A stretch of DNA of 55,354 bases, from the NCBI GenBank assembly GCA_035376985.1, contig DAOSSA010000016.1, positions 1-55,354 of the forward strand. The letters run 5' to 3'. The notes beneath the pieces are model-generated. The model was not told the DNA's origin. It saw only the letters and a list, made by a program, of their open reading frames with translations, and made no database searches. How positions within the stretch are numbered: position 1 is the first letter of the stretch; each line of letters starts with the position of its first letter. The position numbers and the translations under genes were made by a program. Shown piece by piece: positions 25,724-34,089 of this stretch. This stretch comes from Brevifilum sp029548365. GTDB lineage: Bacteria; Chloroflexota; Anaerolineae; Anaerolineales; Anaerolineaceae.

Positions 25724-27490
25724 CTACAGCTCACCATAAACTTTATCTAAAGTTTCCTCATCAATTTCAAAGACGACATTATGCGGTGGAAGCGGTTCTG
25801 TATGCATAAACTCTGGTATGCGGTCAGCCTGTTTCCCGATACCCCCTGCCTCGTTGAATTTGCGTTCAACACGCAGCACTTCGGTTCCTAATTCAAGGAT
25901 GTCATCAGCCGTCCATTTCGTCCCCAGCACACCGTTGACCTCGTCGATCATCCCCTGGTAGCCACTGGCGATATCCAGGATGGCGAACGCAATGAACAGG
26001 CAATGCCCGCTGGTATCGATAAACGCCGTCGTGGCCTGGAAGGCCCGGCTGAGGGCAATTTTTCCTTCTTTTGAAAGCGGGTCCAGATCATCCATGACAG
26101 CAAGGATTTCCGGGGCGATCGTGTACCCTGCGGTGTGATCAGCGCCCATCGTGGATGTGGCATAGGTTATCCCAATCCCTTTGACCGCGCGTGGCTCGTA
26201 GGCAGGCATTCCCTGACCTTTGACTGCAGGCGTTCGGACCACACCCAGAATCTTACCAGCTGTGCCGGTGCCACTGCCCAAAATGCGACCGATTGGCTCG
26301 CCTTTACCCATCTTGTGCACCATCTCAATAGCAGCCTCGCCGTCTCCGAAGGGCAGCACGCCGGCTTCCATGGCAACACCGAGGGTCACCCCGGTTTCAA
26401 TCGTGTCAAGGCCATAGCCGTTGCACAGTTTGACCAATTCAGAAATCGTATCCAGATCGTCAATCTCAAGGTTGGCGCCAAACGCCCAATCTGATTCGTA
26501 CTCCACGCAGGAAACATGCTCGCTTTTATCTTTTCGATACCAGGTATTCGAGCAGCGGATGATGCACCCAGGACTACAGGCGTGATTGTACCTTTCCTCA
26601 CCCAATCGTTCTTTAACACCATCGAAAATAGCTTCGCCGGCGATCTTGGCAGCATTTTCAAAGCGTCCTCTGGAGAAATTCCGGGTCGGTAAACCGCCTG
26701 CTTCATTCAAGATGTTAACCAGAACTGCCGTCCCGTAGGTATTGAGTCCGCCTTTAGGTTTGGTAATGGCATGTTCATTTAATGCCGCCGCCAACTTTTT
26801 GCGACCTTCATCAAACAGCTCCTTATCAGCGATTTCTACGCCCGGCGCCCCGGCGTCATCCAACAGGATAAATTTGAGTCCTTTGCTGCCCATCACTGAA
26901 CCCAATCCACCCCGTCCTGCAAACCGGCTGGGATTCTGCGACATATCTTCGAAAATCACACCAGCGTTGCCATAAGCATGTTCACTGGCCATACCAATCC
27001 CGCAAACAGAAACCCTTCGGCCCTCAAACTTTTTAAAAACCATGGGATAGACGTCATACGCATCCTGCCCGGTAAATTCTGTGGCGTCAAACCATTCAAG
27101 CGTCGGTTGTCCTGTTTCTTTATCCAGGCCAATCACCAAACCCCAGAATTCTCCTTTATCCTCCGGTTGCCCCTCCACGATCAGGGCCTTGATGCGCATC
27201 CTGCCGAGCTTCCATGCCCAGGGTGTTCCCGCATTTGATTCCTTGATGCCCCCTGTCAGTGGCGATTTTCCGCCAACAGAGATGCGCGAGGATGACGGCG
27301 CAGACGTTCCCGTCACAAAGCCGGGTGAAAACACCAGCTTGTTGTTCGGGCCAAGGGGATGCGCCAGCGGGGGAACTTCATCGGCGATCAAGTTCGATGT
27401 GAGCGACCGTCCAGCCAGCTTTTTATATTTTTCCGGAACTTCTGTTAATTGATGCGTTCGATCTTTCATATTTATTCTTAAAAACCACAT
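25724..27490 (-). CDS. aor: Aldehyde:ferredoxin oxidoreductase (tungsten pterin enzyme)
   Basis: 588-aa AOR-family enzyme that interconverts aldehydes and carboxylates with ferredoxin, using a W-bis-pterin cofactor and one 4Fe-4S cluster. Seen: the N-terminal domain with PLGPNNKLVFSPGFVTGT, RFAGRGGLGSVMGSKGLK (pterin-binding region), the cluster ligands in CSPGCIIRC and a downstream C-rich YATSTMGADHTAG segment. The start at 27490 (MWFLRINMKDRTHQ) has GGAGG five bases upstream; the longer frame runs through the upstream terminator. Two MoaD-like genes follow. Its leader has an attenuator-like hairpin. Confidence 0.92.
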   Translation of the reverse strand: MWFLRINMKDRTHQLTEVPEKYKKLAGRSLTSNLIADEVPPLAHPLGPNNKLVFSPGFVTGTSAPSSSRISVGGKSPLTGGIKESNAGTPWAWKLGRMRIKALIVEGQPEDKGEFWGLVIGLDKETGQPTLEWFDATEFTGQDAYDVYPMVFKKFEGRRVSVCGIGMASEHAYGNAGVIFEDMSQNPSRFAGRGGLGSVMGSKGLKFILLDDAGAPGVEIADKELFDEGRKKLAAALNEHAITKPKGGLNTYGTAVLVNILNEAGGLPTRNFSRGRFENAAKIAGEAIFDGVKERLGEERYNHACSPGCIIRCSNTWYRKDKSEHVSCVEYESDWAFGANLEIDDLDTISELVKLCNGYGLDTIETGVTLGVAMEAGVLPFGDGEAAIEMVHKMGKGEPIGRILGSGTGTAGKILGVVRTPAVKGQGMPAYEPRAVKGIGITYATSTMGADHTAGYTIAPEILAVMDDLDPLSKEGKIALSRAFQATTAFIDTSGHCLFIAFAILDIASGYQGMIDEVNGVLGTKWTADDILELGTEVLRVERKFNEAGGIGKQADRIPEFMHTEPLPPHNVVFEIDEETLDKVYGEL

Positions 27491-27720
27491 TTTTGCCTCC
27501 TTTAATTTGATAAAGATATTAGTTATTGACGAACAAAATGTTTTTTCAATTGATAATTTCGTAGAACAAGTCTTTGTGAATAAAAAAGGAGTTATTCCTC
27601 GAATTGACGAGGAATAACTCCTTTGCGCAATGGCGGGCATTGCAATTGCTCACAATACCGTATCGTTCAACATAACCCGGTAGGTCAGGCTGAATCGGAG
27701 TCGCTTAGTCAGTGTTTTTT
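27491..27720 (-). promoter_or_regulatory. Structured leader of aor: putative riboswitch or attenuator
   Basis: On the leftward strand a TTGACA box (27765-27760) precedes a ~230-nt untranslated leader containing a strong terminator about 90 nt before the aor start codon. Upstream of the terminator the RNA can form GCAATG/CATTGC and TACCG/CGGTA stems. GACTCC near its 5' end could pair with GGAGTT in the terminator stem as an antiterminator. This layout is that of a transcriptional riboswitch. A Moco/tungsten-cofactor type would suit the gene, but I cannot match a consensus by eye. Confidence 0.5.
27581..27624 (-). terminator. Strong intrinsic terminator in the aor leader
   Basis: A perfect 17-bp stem (AAAGGAGTTATTCCTCG with its complement) around a 6-base loop is followed, on the leftward strand only, by six T residues. 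It stands between the putative aor promoter and the aor start, so it would control entry into aor. Confidence 0.85.
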
Positions 27721-27777
27721 AATTTAACTTGTTACCAGGTTATCATATTTCAATCTATTTGTCAAACAATTGTATGG

Positions 27778-27972
27778 GTTCGTTTCTGTCAAGAATTTCC
27801 ATATATCCAAGCAATTAGAGAACTCCTTTTGGATGAAGAATGTCCTTCAAAATCTTCGCCCAAGGTCTTCCTGAGTGGCACAAATGGAGAGCAGGCACAT
27901 CTGCTTGCAACCATTCTCCATAATCGATCCTTTTCAGATGAACTTTTTTCTGTGGAATGCTCTCACTGCTGA
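27778..27972 (+). pseudogene. Possible remnant of a sigma-54-type AAA+ regulator
   Basis: A short open stretch reads FPYIQAIRELLLDEE and VFLSGTNGEQAHLLATILHN, then FSVECS. This parallels the GESGTGKE..AraIH..S....F..vnC part of sigma-54 interaction domains, but the Walker A Gly-Lys residues are lost and the frame ends at once. AOR loci often carry such regulators. The resemblance is by eye only and could be chance. Confidence 0.25.
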
Positions 27973-28186
27973 CTTTTTCATAACGCGCATCCAATTACAG
28001 ATGGACGAAATCGCCTGTTGTGCCAGGCTGCCAGTTCTTCCAGTTATTCACTTGTTAATGTAATTTCATTCTTGGAGACTTTATTTATCTCTTCCTGGTT
28101 GTTGGGCTAACTTTTGAAAGGATAGTGTGATCTTCATTTTTATGCTTTTACAGAAAAAATGTTACACCAGCCAATTCAGGGGCAGG

Positions 28187-28813
28187 TTAAAAATCAAATA
28201 GGTGGTACAAATCCTTATAATACTCCAGAATGATGATGGTTGTGTTTGGAGGGATCTGGTCAGCGATATCGTGCGCGGCAGCAGCAAAACTCAAGCGGGT
28301 CCATTCATAACCGACATTAGAATGGGTAACCTCTAAACTCAGTAAATATCCATCCATGGCTTTCGAGATTTCTTGCATCTCCTCAATATCCTCAATACCG
28401 TCCATAAAATCCATAGGCTCAGGATGTGCCAAACCCAGGTATCTGATTCCATCAACAATTTCATCATGTTCAACATCAAACCAGTAGAGCTGCTGTTTGT
28501 AATATTCAGCCAACTTTTCCCCGCTGGCATTGGGTACCGTATAAAATCGCCATGGATTCATCGGTCCGCCAATCCCATCCACTTCAAGCAAAAATTCTGC
28601 TCCAGGGTAAACCATGTCTTCCATCCAAACGACTTTATCAGAAGGTGGCTGGCGCTCGCTTTCTGTGGGGGGATCGGCTGGGACATCAACCGCAGTGGAT
28701 TCATCTTCCCTCACATTCTGCATGGGCTTGCCTGGGCTGCACGCTGATAACAGCAATATAACCAGAAAACAAACCAAGATATTGACTTTGATGATAGGGG
28801 ATTTATTCTTCAT
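28187..28813 (-). CDS. Putative lipoprotein of unknown function
   Basis: 208-aa protein. The N-terminus is a lipoprotein signal: a short basic start, a hydrophobic helix and the lipobox LLSAC with Cys25, so it should be exported and lipid-anchored. A proline-rich, acidic linker follows (~residues 30-60), then a soluble domain with MNPWRFYTVPNASGEKLAEY. The PNASGEKLAEYYKQQL stretch resembles small exported sensor-like domains, but I recognise no named family. The start at 28813 has AAAGGAG eight bases upstream. It lies between aor and the IS remnant. Confidence 0.7.
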   Translation of the reverse strand: MKNKSPIIKVNILVCFLVILLLSACSPGKPMQNVREDESTAVDVPADPPTESERQPPSDKVVWMEDMVYPGAEFLLEVDGIGGPMNPWRFYTVPNASGEKLAEYYKQQLYWFDVEHDEIVDGIRYLGLAHPEPMDFMDGIEDIEEMQEISKAMDGYLLSLEVTHSNVGYEWTRLSFAAAAHDIADQIPPNTTIIILEYYKDLYHLFDF

Positions 28814-28930
28814 TTCCGTTTCTCCTTTCAGGCATAGTGACATTTTTAGGAGGCGTGAGGATGTAAGGTTTACAAACAGCCTCAATGTTTTATACCAGTA
28901 ACAGGGTTGATAGTCAATCGAAAGTGCGCT

Positions 28931-29106
28931 TTGTCATTTAAACTTCAAAAGTGAACTATTTAAACTTAAAAAGTAAACCGTTTAAAGCTGAAAAGTGAAC
29001 CGTTAAAATCATCACAAAAGATGCATGATTGGGTAGATAACTCAGAAACTGGAGGTATCGATGTCTCAACTTCACAAAAGGTTGGCGGACGATCAAGTTC
29101 GCGCCT
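28931..29106 (+). mobile_element. Truncated insertion sequence: terminal repeats plus transposase start
   Basis: After TTTGTCA come three head-to-tail 22-bp units (28937-28958, 28959-28980, 28981-29002) of the form TTTAAA..T..AAAAGTGAAC, typical of the multiple terminal repeats of some DDE-integrase type insertion sequences. About 58 bp further on, after GGAGG, the ATG at 29061 opens a frame starting MSQLHKRLADDQVRAF, resembling the N-terminus of such transposases. The frame then runs into the end of moeB, so the element was cut off there. Confidence 0.7.
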
Positions 29107-29872
29107 TTATTTCGGAGTTTTCTCCACAAACAGGGCAGCTTGGGTCTTTCAGGACTTCGATGTGGTCAAATTCTGCGGTCAGACTGTTGATCAACACCAA
29201 TTTCCCGCCCAGTGTTTCACCAATACCGAGAATAATTTTAAGGATCTCCGCAGCCTGCAGCAACCCTACCAACCCGGCCAACACCCCAAAAACACCGCTG
29301 TCAGCAGGTAGGGGGATGTGATCAGATGGCGGGGGGCTGCCAAACACACAGCGATAACAGGGCCCGATCCGAGAATCAAACAACGCCATCTGCCCATCAA
29401 ATCCTTGAATTGCGCCAAACACAAACGGCCGGGCAGTCCGCACGCACAGATCATTGATCAGGTAGCGCGTGGTCAGGTTATCCGTCCCATCCACAAGGAT
29501 GTCAAAACCCTCAGCGATTTCTTTGGCGTTTTCAGATGTAAAAGCCACAGGGAAAATATCAATCTGACAACAGGAGTTTAAGCCCGTTAAGCGCTGTTTG
29601 GCAGCCTCAACTTTCATTTCCCCTACCGTGTTGAAACTGTATAAAACCTGCCGCTGCAAATTTGACAGGCTCACCCGGTCAGGATCGACAATCCCGATTC
29701 GCCCGATGCCCGCTGCAGCTAGATAAAGACTGATGGGAGAGCCCAACCCACCAACGCCGATGATCAACACCGACGCTTGCTTTAACTTTCTTTGACCGTC
29801 AATGCCAACCTGGGGCAGCAGGATCTGTTTTGAGTATCGGAGTAACTCTGATTGCGAAAAATCTGAAATCAT
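29093..29872 (-). CDS. moeB: ThiF/MoeB/HesA-family adenylyltransferase
   Basis: 259-aa E1-like enzyme that adenylates the C-terminal glycine of a MoaD/ThiS-type protein. Nucleotide-binding VLIIGVGGLGSPISLYLAAA, then DPDRVSLSNLQRQVLY with the catalytic Arg/Gln, DNLTTRYLIND, and the zinc ligands CYRC and CPVC. The start at 29872 (MISDFSQSELLRYSKQI) has AAAGG seven bases upstream. With the MoaD protein and AOR nearby it probably serves tungsten/molybdenum cofactor synthesis. Its last codons and stop overlap the IS remnant on the other strand. Confidence 0.9.
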   Translation of the reverse strand: MISDFSQSELLRYSKQILLPQVGIDGQRKLKQASVLIIGVGGLGSPISLYLAAAGIGRIGIVDPDRVSLSNLQRQVLYSFNTVGEMKVEAAKQRLTGLNSCCQIDIFPVAFTSENAKEIAEGFDILVDGTDNLTTRYLINDLCVRTARPFVFGAIQGFDGQMALFDSRIGPCYRCVFGSPPPSDHIPLPADSGVFGVLAGLVGLLQAAEILKIILGIGETLGGKLVLINSLTAEFDHIEVLKDPSCPVCGENSEIKART

Positions 29873-30323
29873 TGCAGAACCTTTGCTGGTCATTCATTTA
29901 ATGATGAATTTCAGTATATCATAAATGATTTATTGAGCACCACCAACACGCTTCTTAGTATATACGGCCTTCCTTCTTGGAACATGAATTACATTAATAA
30001 CAAATTGTTTAGTAATTTATAAAACTATATCGTCCCCGCTTTAGGGGAAGCGCCGGGGGTAAAACCCGGAAAACAATTTCTGAAATGTGAAAATTCACCT
30101 GATAGAACAAATAAAAAGCAAGGCTGCCAAAACGCAATTTGCACGACTTAACCAGATACTAACAATGGTCCTGGGCGTGCCCATCACCGCCTGGCAAGAG
30201 AGGACAAGGTCAGAAAGTGGGGTTACTAATTTGTTCGAAACTGACGTACTATTTTGGGTTTTTGATTCTGACATTCTATAAAAACAACGCCTCCGTTCTA
30301 TGCAACGGAAGCGTTTGGTAAAA
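29873..30323. other. Gap between moeB and tRNA-Gly with GC-rich hairpins
   Basis: No gene is supported. A compact structured stretch at 30034-30069 can form CGCTT/AAGCG or CCCC/GGGG and then CCGGG/CCCGG hairpins in otherwise AT-rich DNA. It could be a small RNA or degenerate terminator. A 64-codon rightward frame beginning with GTG at 30087 has no RBS and was not accepted. Confidence 0.4.
30281..30316 (-). terminator. Terminator downstream of tRNA-Gly
   Basis: On the leftward strand AACGCTTCCGTT pairs with AACGGAGGCGTT (one G-U pair) and is followed by GTTTTTAT. It lies just after the tRNA 3' end. Confidence 0.8.
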
Positions 30324-30395
30324 AGCGGGCGATGGGACTCGAACCCACGAATGTCAGCTTGGAAGGCTGATGCCTTACCACTTGGCGACGCCCGC
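30324..30395 (-). tRNA. tRNA-Gly (anticodon UCC)
   Basis: 72-base cloverleaf. Acceptor stem GCGGGCG/CGCCCGC with discriminator U, D-arm with AGTGGTAAGGC, anticodon stem TCAGC/GCTGA around the loop CTTCCAA (anticodon TCC), and T-arm GTGGG/CCCAT with GTTCGAGTC. The CCA end is not encoded. It lies just downstream of gatB on the same strand, before a terminator. Confidence 0.95.
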
Positions 30396-30447
30396 AAGGT
30401 TGTATTATTTTACGTCACTCAAATCATTTGGTCAATCAACTGCTCCC

Positions 30448-31941
30448 TCAACGCTTTCCCTGCAACGCTTTTTGCAGCAGCGCCCTTGTTTTTGCTGGGT
30501 CAGCCTGACCGCGTGTCTGGCGCATCACCTGACCCATAAACCAGCCAAACAAACCCTCCTTGCCGCCGCGGTAGGATTCAACCTCCTGCGGATGGGCAGC
30601 CAGAACAGCGTCAATTACCGATTGCAAGGCGCTATCATCGCTCACCTGAGACAGGCCCTCCGCTGCCACGATTGCCTGCGGCGGCTGGCCGCTTTGCTGC
30701 ACCTTCACCAGCAAAGCCTTGCCCGTCGCGGCGTTGATGGTGCCCGCGTCGACCAGCCTGATCACCTCAGCCAGGTATTCGGGAGTGAGGGTCAGCGCAT
30801 CGGCGCTGAGCCCCAGCTCATTTTGCATCCGCAACACTTCGTTCATAATCCAGTTCGAGAGGATCTTCGGGTCGGTCCCATATGCGGTTAAAGCTGCTTC
30901 ATAATAGTCTGCGATTGGACGATCTGCGGTGAGGATATCGGCGTCATATTCTGGCAACTGGTAACGGGTCATAAAACGCAACTGTCGCTCAAGGGGGAGT
31001 TCAGGCAGGTTTTGAATCACAGCGTCGCGCCATTCGGATGTCAGTTCCAGGGGGAGCAGGTCCGGTTCCCTGAAGTAACGATAATCCGCTTCCGTCTCTT
31101 TAGAGCGCATTTTATTCAAACGTTGCCGGGTTTCATCCCAATCCAACGTCCAGGATTCAACCTGCCCACCGGCCTGCACCAGCGATACCTGCCGTTCGAT
31201 CTCCATGTTGATCGCCGCCCGTACAGCCTCGATCGAATTGACATTCTTGATCTCTGTCTTGGTGTTCAGATAGGTGCTGCCAGCCGTCCTGATCGACACG
31301 TTGGCATCACAGCGTAGATGGCCCTTTTCCATGTCAGCTTCGGAAACACCTAGCCAGCGTAAGAGCTGTCGCAGCCGGATCAGGTACTGCGCGGCTTCGT
31401 CAGCAGAGCGCAGGTCGGGTTCGGTCACCATTTCCACCAGGGGGACACCGCAGCGGTTGAAGTCCACCAGACGCTGCCCGCCTTCGTACTTGGTCTTACC
31501 GGCATCTTCTTCAAGGTGCAGCTTGGTGATGTTCACCCGTCTAACAAACCCACCCGGCATCGTCACATCCAGGTAACCGCCGTCACCCAGGGCAAGGTCA
31601 AATTGCGAGATCTGGTATCCCTTTGGCAAATCGGGGTAGAAATAATTCTTGCGGTCAAAATAGGAAACCAGCCGTATCTCGGCGTGCATCGCTGCCGCCA
31701 GCAGCGCACCCTTGTAAACCGCTGCTTCGTTTAACACGGGCAGCACACCCGGCAAACCCGCACACACCGGGCAGATATTCGTGTTTGGCGGGTCTTGCCA
31801 TGAATCGGCTTTGCAACTGCAAAAGATCTTGGTAACCGTGTTCAATTGAATATGGGTTTCCAGTCCGATGACGGCTTCAAAATCTGCCATAAGCCCATCC
31901 TTATTGCGGTGTTGATCAGGAACAGCGAGGGGGTTCATCAT
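30448..31941 (-). CDS. gatB: Asp/Glu-tRNA(Asn/Gln) amidotransferase subunit B
   Basis: 497-aa tRNA-binding and kinase-like subunit of GatCAB, which converts misacylated Glu-tRNA(Gln) or Asp-tRNA(Asn). FEAVIGLETHIQL, CPVCAGLPGVLPVLNE and YFDRKNYFYPDLPKGYQISQ are family signatures, and the C-terminal YqeY-like helical domain is present. The ATG at 31941 overlaps the gatA stop (ATGA) with GGAGG four bases upstream. An internal start at 31890 (MADFEAVIG) has AAGGA upstream and would give the usual length, so the 17-residue N-terminal tail is uncertain. Confidence 0.95.
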   Translation of the reverse strand: MMNPLAVPDQHRNKDGLMADFEAVIGLETHIQLNTVTKIFCSCKADSWQDPPNTNICPVCAGLPGVLPVLNEAAVYKGALLAAAMHAEIRLVSYFDRKNYFYPDLPKGYQISQFDLALGDGGYLDVTMPGGFVRRVNITKLHLEEDAGKTKYEGGQRLVDFNRCGVPLVEMVTEPDLRSADEAAQYLIRLRQLLRWLGVSEADMEKGHLRCDANVSIRTAGSTYLNTKTEIKNVNSIEAVRAAINMEIERQVSLVQAGGQVESWTLDWDETRQRLNKMRSKETEADYRYFREPDLLPLELTSEWRDAVIQNLPELPLERQLRFMTRYQLPEYDADILTADRPIADYYEAALTAYGTDPKILSNWIMNEVLRMQNELGLSADALTLTPEYLAEVIRLVDAGTINAATGKALLVKVQQSGQPPQAIVAAEGLSQVSDDSALQSVIDAVLAAHPQEVESYRGGKEGLFGWFMGQVMRQTRGQADPAKTRALLQKALQGKR

Positions 31942-33542
31942 TCCACCTCCGCCAGCACGCACGGTTTCACAGCCCGCCAATCGGCATCCGCAGTCGCCTG
32001 CTCGAAGGCATATCCCGCCCGAAACAGGGTCGCTTCGGCAAAATCGGGTCCAATCAATTGCAGACCCATCGGCAGTCCCTCCGCTGAAAGGCCGCCCGGG
32101 ATCGAGAGCGCCGGCACACCGGCGTGGTTGGCAGACACCGTCAACTGGTCAGAATACTGCATTAACGTCGAATCGCCGTAAAAATCGCCCATTTTAAAGG
32201 CCGGGGTAGGCGCTGTAGGCGTCAGCAGGACATCCAGCCGATATGGCCCATCCGGATCGAACGCGGTTTCAAAATCTGCCCGGATCATGCTGCGCGCCTG
32301 GAGTGCACGCTGGAAATACTGCAGGCTGAGCTGCCCGCCGCTCATGTACATCCCCATCAATACACGCAGCTTGGGTTCCAAGCCAAAGCCCTCCGCGCGG
32401 GTCAGCCGGTACAACTCGGCCAAATCACCACCGCTTGCCCGGGCACGGTAGCCGTATTTAACCCCGTCAAAACGGTGCAGGTTGGAAGATGCCTCAACCC
32501 GGCTGATGACAAAATACGCCGGTATTCCATAAATGCTGTTGGGCATGGGAACGTTTTCTACAATCTCCGCCCCTTCAGCCGCCAAAGTTTCAGCGGCGCG
32601 CAGCGTCATGTTACGGATTTCAGCGGGCAGGTCTTCCATAATCGTTTCGCCAGTATCCGGGTCAGGGTAGGAAATCTGCAGATAATCCTTAGAAAGCCCA
32701 ATGCGCATGCCTTTCACGCCCCGGTCTATACCTGCCAGGTAATCCGGCACAGGAAGCCTGACCGCCGTGCTATCGCGAGTGTCGGCGCCCGCCATCACCG
32801 AGAGCATCAGGGCTGCATCGCGCACGTTGCGCGCCAGGGGTCCCGGGCAGTCCAGGGAAGAGGCAAAGGCGATCACTCCATAGCGCGAGATGCGCCCATA
32901 GGTCGGCTTGAGACCCACCACGCCGCAATACGCTGCTGGCTGACGGATGGATCCACCCGTATCCGTCCCCACCGAAAGGCACCCCTGCCCCGAAGCCACA
33001 GCCGCAGCAGACCCCCCGGAAGAACCGCCCGGCACCCGTGTCAGGTCCCAGGGATTGCGGGTCGTGGGTTTAAACGCCGAAGATTCGTTCGAAGAGCCAT
33101 AAGCGAACTCGTCCATGTTGACCTTCCCCAACACCACCGCACCGGCATCCTCAAGGCGCTCGATCGCGGTGGCGGTATAAGGTGCCACGAAATTCGATAA
33201 TATGCGTGATGCTGCCGTGGTAGGCACACCCTTCAGGCAGAAGAGGTCCTTGATGGTAATCGGTACGCCTGCCAGCGCGCCGGCGTCTTCTCCGGAGCTA
33301 ATCCGGGCATCCACCCGTTCAGCCTTCTGGCGCGCCCGGTCAGCCGTCAGGGTGATGAAAGCGTGTACCTTGGTTTGATCCTCTTGTGTAAGTGGGCCGT
33401 AATCCAGCGCACCCGGCCTCCCATCCACCGCAGCAATGCGTTCCAGGGCTGCATCCAGCACGTCAACTGCAGCCAGCTCACCTCGTTGTATTTTATGGGC
33501 AATATCAAAAGCAGATTGATCTGTCAGGGACATGGCGTTCAA
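31938..33542 (-). CDS. gatA: Asp/Glu-tRNA(Asn/Gln) amidotransferase subunit A
   Basis: 534-aa amidase-signature subunit that releases ammonia from glutamine. The Ser-cisSer-Lys triad lies in the expected segments: Lys in PITIKDLF, the serines in PGGSSGGSAAAVA and DTGGSIRQPAAYCG. GLKPTYGRISRYGV is typical of GatA. The ATG at 33542 overlaps the gatC stop, so the three subunits are translationally coupled in the order C-A-B. Confidence 0.96.
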   Translation of the reverse strand: MNAMSLTDQSAFDIAHKIQRGELAAVDVLDAALERIAAVDGRPGALDYGPLTQEDQTKVHAFITLTADRARQKAERVDARISSGEDAGALAGVPITIKDLFCLKGVPTTAASRILSNFVAPYTATAIERLEDAGAVVLGKVNMDEFAYGSSNESSAFKPTTRNPWDLTRVPGGSSGGSAAAVASGQGCLSVGTDTGGSIRQPAAYCGVVGLKPTYGRISRYGVIAFASSLDCPGPLARNVRDAALMLSVMAGADTRDSTAVRLPVPDYLAGIDRGVKGMRIGLSKDYLQISYPDPDTGETIMEDLPAEIRNMTLRAAETLAAEGAEIVENVPMPNSIYGIPAYFVISRVEASSNLHRFDGVKYGYRARASGGDLAELYRLTRAEGFGLEPKLRVLMGMYMSGGQLSLQYFQRALQARSMIRADFETAFDPDGPYRLDVLLTPTAPTPAFKMGDFYGDSTLMQYSDQLTVSANHAGVPALSIPGGLSAEGLPMGLQLIGPDFAEATLFRAGYAFEQATADADWRAVKPCVLAEVE

Positions 33543-33871
33543 TCCAGTTCTCTGTGAGGGATATCGGGCACAATCAAATAACCGTCTTCCACCTCGGGCG
33601 CCTGGTTCAATATTTCTTCAGGGTTTTCAAAGGGCACCCAAACATCCGGCCTGAGGGGTGGACGGGATTCGGCTGTGTATGTCACCCCACGCGGCACCAG
33701 GGGTACGTCCACATCCAGGGCAAGTGTTTCTAACTGCCGGATCGCCTTTAGCTGCTGATTGAGTTCCATCCTCAGGTACTCTGCTTCTTCGGGATTAAAG
33801 CGAAAGGCAGCCAGGTCGGCTAATTTTGCAAATATTTCAGGGGAGATCTCATCGCGCATAGGCTTAATCAT
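33539..33871 (-). CDS. gatC: Asp/Glu-tRNA(Asn/Gln) amidotransferase subunit C
   Basis: 110-aa small subunit that wraps around GatA and stabilises GatAB. LADLAAFRFNPEEAEYLRMEL and the LRPDV...EILNQAPEVEDGYLIVP tail are typical. It is the first gene of the gatCAB unit. A TATAAT box on the leftward strand (33903-33898) lies 27 bp upstream of the start. Confidence 0.92.
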   Translation of the reverse strand: MIKPMRDEISPEIFAKLADLAAFRFNPEEAEYLRMELNQQLKAIRQLETLALDVDVPLVPRGVTYTAESRPPLRPDVWVPFENPEEILNQAPEVEDGYLIVPDIPHRELD

Positions 33872-33897
33872 CCATTCTTAATCAGGGCATTTCTAAA

Positions 33898-33903
33898 ATT
33901 ATA
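33898..33903 (-). promoter_or_regulatory. Candidate -10 box for gatCAB
   Basis: TATAAT on the leftward strand, preceded by an AT-rich stretch, would give a ~20-nt leader before gatC. No good -35 box is seen. Confidence 0.4.
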
Positions 33904-34047
33904 TAATACCTTAATTCGTGGAATTGAGCATGCTGAAAGCTGATCGTAGCTGGATCAAACTTGTAAGCCAAATTCCATAATGCCTCATTTCGAAGCGCCA
34001 AACATGAAATTCCTTTTCACGACGCGCCATTCACCATTAACTCATTG

Positions 34048-34053
34048 TATAAT
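34048..34053 (+). promoter_or_regulatory. Candidate -10 box for kbl
   Basis: TATAAT lies 36 bp before the kbl start codon in the divergent gap. No good -35 box is visible. Confidence 0.4.
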
Positions 34054-34089
34054 AACCCCGTAAACATCACCTATAACTGCGAGGGAATC

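Noticed and set aside
27491..27640. 50-residue N-terminal extension of AOR
   Set aside because: It runs through the terminator hairpin; the ATG at 27490 has a GGAGG site and matches the family start.
30087..30281. 64-codon GTG-initiated frame between moeB and tRNA-Gly
   Set aside because: No RBS, no family resemblance, and it overlaps the tRNA terminator region.
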